The notes below the pieces were generated by a model that ran no database searches, was not told the origin of the DNA, and saw only the letters and a list, made by a program, of their open reading frames with translations. This document shows, in pieces, positions 58,304 to 64,000 of a DNA stretch of 64,000 nucleotides; position 1 is the first letter of the stretch, and every line of letters starts with the position of its first letter. The translations under genes were made by a program, and so were the position numbers. This DNA is from Delphinapterus leucas. Its lineage: Eukaryota > Chordata > Mammalia > Artiodactyla > Monodontidae. The DNA is taken from assembly GCF_002288925.2 (NCBI RefSeq), contig NW_022098000.1, positions 21,115,142 to 21,179,141 of the forward strand, written 5' to 3'.

Positions 58304-58917
58304 ATGTTTGATGAATTAGGACAACCAGTGGGCAATATATTTCTGCTGAGACCCAGGTTCCCAAACAAAAGCAAGTTTAGAGCCTTCATATGTTTACACC
58401 AGGCATCCTGCTGAGTTTCTCACCTCAGTCAAATGGTCCATCAACCACTTCCTTGATGGCTGTTTACTCATCATGTCTAGCAGATGCTGTGTTTAGCCCA
58501 CATAGGACCCGGCTCCCTGTCTCTCACTTTCAGGTGTCAAGCTCACTACATTTGGTCTACACATGCTTAATGCAGCAGATCTTATCAAAAAAAAAAAAAA
58601 GCTTAAAAACCACATAGGTTCAGCAGGATCCACATAGATGTACATAAAACATACAACTATTTTAAAAAGTGGGCAGACAATCGTTCTGCATCCAGCCTTT
58701 TCAGACAGAAGACCATCTTGAAAAGATAATAAACAAGCATGTATTAAACGTCTACTGTATATATTTTGTACAATGCTAAGAACTGCAACTTAATAAGTTT
58801 GAGTCTAGTCAATATAGGCCCCCAAAATTTTATTCACAAAGATATAGAGATATATGCACATTACATATATAAATTATAAAGTACATGTATAAATTATATA
58901 AATATATTTAAAATATA
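58304..58917. other. Non-genic stretch
   Basis: No gene. A run of 14 A at 58589-58602 and a strongly AT-rich, partly alternating segment at 58840-58917 precede the next SINE. Confidence 0.5.
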
Positions 58918-59250
58918 GGGGCTTCCCTGGTGGCACAGTTGTTAAGAATCCACCTGCCAATTCGGGGGACACTGGTTCGAGCCCTGGTCTGGGAAGATCC
59001 CACGTGTCGCGGAGCAACTAAGCCCGTGCACCACAGCTACTGAGCCTGTGCTCTAGAGCCCGCGAGCCACAACTACTGAAGCCTACACGCCTAGAACCCG
59101 TGCTCCACAACAAGAGAAGCCACCACAGTGAGAAGCCTGTGCACCGCAACGAAGAGTAGCCCCCACTCGCTGCGACTAGAGAAAGCCCGCACACAGCAAC
59201 AAAGACCCAACGCCACCAAAAAATAAATAAATAAAATTATTTTTAATAAA
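58918..59250 (+). mobile_element. CHR-type SINE, long form, with 9-bp target duplication
   Basis: Copies of taaaatata at 58909-58917 and 59251-59259 flank a complete long-form element. It has the head 'ggggcttccctggtggcac', a B box ggttcgagccc near 58974, a 'caactactgaagcc' body and a (TAAA)n tail. It inserted in AT-rich DNA, as L1 endonuclease targets tend to be. Confidence 0.93.
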
Positions 59251-59779
59251 TAAAATATAACACCATCAACAAAATAAAAACAATCCTATCACTCAGGTTG
59301 AGGAGGAATAACAAAGCTCAGCGAGCTGGAGGCATTCTTACCAAGATTTGATGGGGTGGAGGGAAGAAATTACTTTGCCACCTACGTATGCTTTTCCTGT
59401 CGTAGGAGGAAATTTACTAGAGTACACACACCATTTAGAATGTCTTCCCAGCCCACACTGCTTTTCTTCGAGATAAGGGCTAACTTAACCACAAAGCTGG
59501 ATCCCCAGCAGCCCTGTTTGTACAACATGATTCCGCTCAACCATAGCTGATTAGACACAAGAGTTAAGTTAAGCCAATCAGACTCTCCTTGTTCTATGGC
59601 TTGAAACTGAGAAATGCCTATCAGCGGACCTTGAATATGTGAACTTGGCAGAGCCGGGAGCACAGAGAAAATGAATCCTCGGAGAGAGAAATGACATAGT
59701 TCAGGGAAGAGGGTGTTTGAGAGACCGAAAAAGCAATTGTTTGACTCCCGTTTTTGTTTGTTTATTTGTTTTTATACAT

Positions 59780-60041
59780 GTATTTATTTTATTTTTATTT
59801 ATTTTTGGCTGTTTTGAGTCTTCGCTGCAGTACACAGCCTTCTCATTGTGGTGGCTTCTCTTGTTTCGGAGCATGGGCTCTAGGCGCATGGGCTTCCATA
59901 GTTGTGGCACGTGGGCTCAGTAGTTGTGGCGCACAGGCTTAGTTGCTCTGCGGCATGTGGGATCTTCCCGGACCAGGGCTCAAACCCACGTCTCCTTCAT
60001 TGGCAGGTGGGTTCTTAACCACTGCGCCACCAGGGAAATCC
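59780..60041 (-). mobile_element. CHR-type SINE, long form, internally shortened
   Basis: T-rich tail complement at the left and head complement 'ccaccagggaaatcc' at the right. About 50 bases of the usual body near the tail are missing compared with the copy at 58918-59250. Plus frames at 59717-59942 are antisense SINE. Confidence 0.9.
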
Positions 60042-61094
60042 CCCCATTTGCTTTTTAACTCTTGTTCCAGTCCTTTCCTGCTGTAATTCCTTCCCTTGGT
60101 TTCCCTAAAACCAGGTTTTTCTTAAGCTGGTTCAACTGAGTTTCTATTACAAACCAAGACAGAAACTAGAAAATCTTAGTAAAATATAGATAATAATACA
60201 AAAACCCATAATGGTTCCATATCCTCTAGTAATAATATGTATTTGAGCAAAGATCTAATGAATAAATATTTATCATGTACTGATGAATAATGAATAATTT
60301 GAAATGAATTTTAAATGCACTAATAGGAGACTAAATAAATAAATTATGGTATATACATGCACTTGAATTCTAACCAAATATTTTTAAATGATATGTACAT
60401 TGGAAATTTTTCAAAATTAATTGCTCTTCATATACTATCCTCTTATACTTGGCATCAGGTTCATGAGGTTTAACTCAATACTGGTCAAATGTTTAAAAAC
60501 CTGACTCCTGCAGTTTTTTGCTGTAGCTAAAATGCATTATGACTGTAATGGCCTAGTTCTTCAGATCAAAGAGAAAACCAATCTGATTCATAGCCATCAT
60601 CTAATACTCCCCTATGAGGTTCTCATGCTTAAGTTCAGCTTCTTCCAACACCCACCTTTTTTTTTTAGGAAAAAAAAGAAAAATAAAGGAAAGGTTACTG
60701 TTCTTCTAATCCAGCTGGGAAAGTGAGCATTAATCCTCTTACCTTGATCCTCAGTGAAACATAGACATATAGACACCTCTCTCTGCCCCTTTCATTATTT
60801 TCACAAAAATCTCCACTTTGAGGGAATCACAAAATAAATATATGTTGGGGATATCTTAGTCTAGATACAGTCATAGCACTAGACAGTGAGGGATTGTCAG
60901 TAAAACAAAGATAATGGACAAGGGTAAATGAAAGAGGTGATACCACAAAATGGATGAAAGAAAAACAATTCTATAATTTTTAAGACTTCAAATTTTTCAA
61001 ACTTCAAAAACATCAGACAGTCAGCTTCAGAAAGTTGGAAAGTCACTTGCAGAATAAGTCTTTAAAATGTTTTCAATATCAATGTTTTCAGCTG
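60042..61094. other. Non-genic, AT-rich stretch
   Basis: A short L1M-like piece lies at about 60320-60400 (ggagactaaataaataaatt). No gene is seen. Confidence 0.5.
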
Positions 61095-61310
61095 GTCATA
61101 ATGAAAAGCCCCCAGACCTGAGAATCAGCCATGTCTGTGATCCTTCGACAACCTGCCAACTAGATGATCTTGGACTAGTTACTGAAACCTTCCAAACCTT
61201 AGTTTTCTTTAATGTAAATTTGGATAATAGTATCTAAATATATAGGATAGTTATAGGATCCAAGTACAAGATTGCTGTAGAGATTAAAAGAATGGATAAA
61301 TACCCCAAAA
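61095..61310 (+). mobile_element. MIR SINE, plus orientation
   Basis: 'gacctgagaatcagccatg', 'gatgatcttggactagttac', 'ccttccaaaccttagttttc' and 'aatttggataatagtatct' follow MIR from tRNA-like part to 3' part. Confidence 0.75.
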
Positions 61311-62159
61311 AAGGACTTTCTCTGTGACATTACAAAATTTATATCATTTACATTTATTTGACACCAGTCATATGGCAGATCACTGTTTTTTATACAATCA
61401 TAAGCCTTTTTTTGTAAATATTAATATTTTTCTTGATGTCTTTAATGGCTATTGCCCTTGTAATAACATTACCTAAAATGTTTAACAAGCTTCATTGATC
61501 TGTGTCAATTTATTTTAAGCATTAGCTTTATTATTATATTTGATTGTCATGCATCTGTGTATAGACTACAATACATTATATTCATGTGCTTATGGACAAG
61601 ATACATACTTTAAAAAGCTGTTGACATCAACACAATTTCTATTTTTTCTTATCAAGCGAAAATTGGTGAGAAAGTATTTTAAGTCAAAATACCCACTCCT
61701 TTCTCACCATGGGAAAATGCAAACCAGAAAATTGCAACTTAGAGAAGCCTGAACAAATAAATCTTTTTATTTAATAATTTATAACCATTAAAATATTGAA
61801 TGTGTCCCATTATAGTTAAACTTCTCAAACCACTATAACTACAAAGAAATCTTTGTGCTCCTAACCCATCCTGTTGGGCTTTGTCACTAAGTCATTCTTT
61901 GTTTAACTCTTGGGTTGGGGTTGCTTCCTTCTGAGTCAAGCCATTATTAAAAACATTTGTAACTTCCCAGTGTTATGAATTCACGACTGTTGCTCTACTT
62001 ACATGACCAAGCATGTATAACCCTATGGATCTTTCTCTTCCTTTGCTTTTAGGTGTTGACAGCACTGCTCTTCAGCCAAATTCAGTCACTTTGCAAAGGG
62101 AGAACTCTACAATAATTCTACTGAGTACTCAGGTATGAGACTTTTTGCCACTATGGACC
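61311..62159. other. Non-genic, AT-rich stretch
   Basis: No gene or named repeat is seen. Confidence 0.5.
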
Positions 62160-62530
62160 GATGACACAGAGAAGTCAAAGAAATAATAAAATCATGGAAG
62201 CAATCAAAATATTGAAAAAAAGGCAGCTGGTTAAATGGTCTGCTCTTCATCCATGTCTCAGGATGTTAGGCAGGATTCAAACACACATAAACGAACAAAC
62301 AAAAGCTTTAAAAAGGGTAAAAATGTTCAGAATATATTGTAAGGTGAGAAAACAGGTCACAAAACAGTATTATAATATAGCCCAATTTGGTAATAATAAT
62401 ACTTATAGTTTTTTTAATGTATTTTTTAAACTAGAACAATACACTTCAAATGATTCCAGTTTTATAAAATAACAGGAACAGTATACTCCAAAAGCTTATT
62501 TCTAAGAACCAGGATTATGGGTTAATTTTG
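62160..62530 (+). mobile_element. Old L1 (L1M type) 3' end
   Basis: 'aaatgttcagaatatattgt', 'aaggtgagaaaacaggtcac', 'atgattccagttttataaaa' and 'ttattt ctaagaaccaggat' follow L1M ORF2 end and 3' UTR. The 103-codon plus frame at 62161-62472 lies in it. Confidence 0.65.
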
Positions 62531-62616
62531 CTTTCTTCCTTTTGCTCCCCTCACCTGGCCCCCATTATTTTGTATAACAAATGACCATATATCACTTTCA
62601 TGGTCAGAAGAAAAAT

Positions 62617-62617
62617 G

Positions 62618-62656
<39 letters not shown>
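62617..62656 (+). repeat. (GT)n microsatellite with a (CG) end
   Basis: About 16 GT units, then gcgcgcgc. The alternating purine-pyrimidine run is a Z-DNA candidate. Confidence 0.95.
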
Positions 62657-62669
62657 CTTGTGCATGGTG

Positions 62670-62714
62670 TAGATAGATAGATGATAGATAAGTAGATAGA
62701 TGATAGATATATGA
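62670..62714 (+). repeat. (GATA)n microsatellite, interrupted
   Basis: Repeated tagatagatagatgatagata blocks, interrupted by single-base changes. Frames on minus with YLS/IIYLS repeats are its translation. Confidence 0.9.
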
Positions 62715-62999
62715 TGGATATAAAACATGTATTACACACATACAGGGTGGCAGTTCTGAGTTAAGTTCAATACAATATATGGTAAACCTTGAAATTCCTT
62801 ATCATCAGTACAACAGTATACAAACCAGGACAAATCAATAATTTGTAGCAGGGACTATTCCTTTCCACTAATCAGATGCCTGTGTCTCCTATCCAGGGCA
62901 CTGGTTTCCAGGCTATCTAAGTACCTAATAAGCTCAATTCATTATCAGCAATCAGTTTGAAAAGCACAGAATATGAATAAAGGGCCTGGATTACCCTGG

Positions 63000-63108
63000 A
63001 TGTCAGCTCCTTGAAAGTAGGGCCTTGTCAACTTGTACCCTGCTCTATCCCCAGAGTTCAGCAGTGCCCGGTTCAGAACAGGTACTCAAGAAACATTTGT
63101 TGAATGAA
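63000..63108 (+). mobile_element. L2 LINE 3' end, plus orientation
   Basis: 'tcagctccttgaaagtaggg', 'tctatccccagagttcagc', 'aacaggtactcaagaaaca' and 'tttgttgaatgaagg' are the L2 terminus. Confidence 0.85.
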
Positions 63109-63196
63109 GGGCTATTTCACCCAGACCATGTGGAAGCTGAAGAAATCTCCCTACTTTCTCACATTGTAGACATTCAATGAGCAGATAACTAGTCAG

Positions 63197-63440
63197 ATCC
63201 AATGTCTGACCCTCACCTCCAATGTCAGATCTTCAGATCCAGTGTCTGACCCTCACTCCCAGTGTCTGACCCTCACATCCAATGTCACCTTCAGATCCAA
63301 TGTCTGACCTTCAGATCCAATGTCTGATCCTCACCTCCGATGTCACCTTCAGATCCAGTGTCTGACCCTCACATCCAATGTCTGACCCTCACATCTAGTG
63401 TCTGACTTTCACATCCAGTGTCTGACTCTCAGACCCAATG
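63197..63440 (+). repeat. Minisatellite, 20-bp unit, about 12.4 copies
   Basis: Tandem units of the form atccaatgtctgaccctcac run head to tail from 63197, with a partial unit at 63433-63440. Ten full units are 20 bases; units 5 and 8 (63277-63294 and 63335-63352) are 18 bases and share 'gtcaccttcag' in place of 'gtctgaccttcag'. Most other differences are A/G or C/T exchanges at the same few positions. There is no spacer and no translation that stays open in all units. Confidence 0.97.
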
Positions 63441-63529
63441 GTTCTCTTTCTCAAAAAAGTTTGACAAACTCTGTCAGATTCTCTTGCCCTGACATTCCTA
63501 CAAAAGTTAATATTTCATCAATATGCATT

Positions 63530-63720
63530 GCCACATATATTATTTAATTTACTCCTTTCAATAATCTATGAGTCATATTCTATTGTTACCTCCATCTTGT
63601 AGGTATGGACACTGAGACGTGCGTGACATAATTTTCCTAAGGTCACACAGCTAATAAAGTGGGGCTGAGATCTGATTATGGGAATGTCTGATGCCAAACA
63701 TGTCTTTAACCAATATACTA
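63530..63720 (-). mobile_element. MIR SINE, minus orientation
   Basis: 'cctccatcttgtaggtatgg', 'acactgagacgtgcgtgac', 'cctaaggtcacacagctaat' are antisense MIR core. Confidence 0.85.
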
Positions 63721-63796
63721 AACAGGAGCCTCTTATGAGCCCCAGATGGAAATTTTATTTCAAAATGTAATGATAGGAAATACTCCATCTCTTCTT

Positions 63797-64000
63797 TTTT
63801 TTTGGTACATTATATTTTTTATTAACTTTTATTGGAGTATAGTTGCTTCACAATGTTGTGTTAGCTTCTGCTGTGCACCAAATTGAATCAGTTTTATGTA
63901 TACATATATCCACTCTCTTTTAGGTTTCCTTCCCATTTAGGTCACCATGGATCACTGAGTAGAGTTCCCTGTGCTATACAGTAGGTTCTCATTAGCTACC
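63797..64000 (-). mobile_element. L1 3' UTR, minus orientation, runs off the right edge
   Basis: T-rich start then 'ttattggagtatagttgctt', 'acaatgttgtgttagcttct', 'gtagagttccctgtgctata'. It matches the same region as the L1 copies at 20265 and 28838 and probably continues into ORF2 beyond the window. Confidence 0.9.

Noticed and set aside
62161..62472. 103-codon plus frame
   Set aside because: It falls in an old L1M 3' end and has no L1 ORF2 domain left or any other conserved pattern.
63197..63440. CRISPR array
   Set aside because: Units are contiguous with no unique spacers, and the window is mammalian; it is a minisatellite.

Overview
The window is nuclear DNA from a mammal, most likely a cetacean. 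At least five full-length tRNA-derived SINEs of the cetartiodactyl CHR type are present, including three short copies of the type abundant in whales and dolphins. They lie among L1 3' ends of even-toed-ungulate type and old mammalian repeats (L2, MIR, MER5, MER20, MaLR-like LTRs). CpG is depleted and no bacterial or viral gene architecture is present. This placement rests on remembered repeat families, not on a search.

No complete, confidently recognisable protein-coding gene is visible, and there are no rRNA or tRNA genes. The window reads as an intergenic or deep-intronic interval built from layered repeats. Left edge (1-1400): a decayed ERVL-like pol on the minus strand. 1.4-12.6 kb: CHR SINEs, a solo LTR with candidate duplicated flanks, a very short retroposed transcript tail, a second LTR with TATA box and poly(A) signal, and an L1/SINE nest. 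12.6-20 kb: a truncated L1, a small LTR, and a large block of L2 LINE in both orientations broken by three SINEs. 19.1-21.4 kb: a cluster of minus-strand segments that look like exons of an unrecognised small membrane protein; this is the most interesting part of the window. 21.5-33 kb: L1 tails with perfect target-site duplications, two CHR SINEs, a long purine tract, L2 and MIR pieces. 33-46 kb: MER5/MER20 DNA transposons, several MIRs, a CpG-rich patch near 39.4 kb and the cleanest CHR SINE (44.1 kb). 46-53.4 kb: four LTRs and three old L1M 3' ends. 53.4-64 kb: mostly AT-rich sequence with two SINEs, MIR/L1M fragments, microsatellites, a 20-bp minisatellite at 63.2-63.4 kb, and an L1 3' end running off the right edge.

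Most open frames in the window are explained by repeats, by low-complexity tracts, or by chance. The hypothesis worth testing is the exon cluster at 19.1-21.4 kb: open segments bounded by plausible splice sites, with matching intron phases across each proposed junction, encoding two hydrophobic helices joined by a short basic loop.
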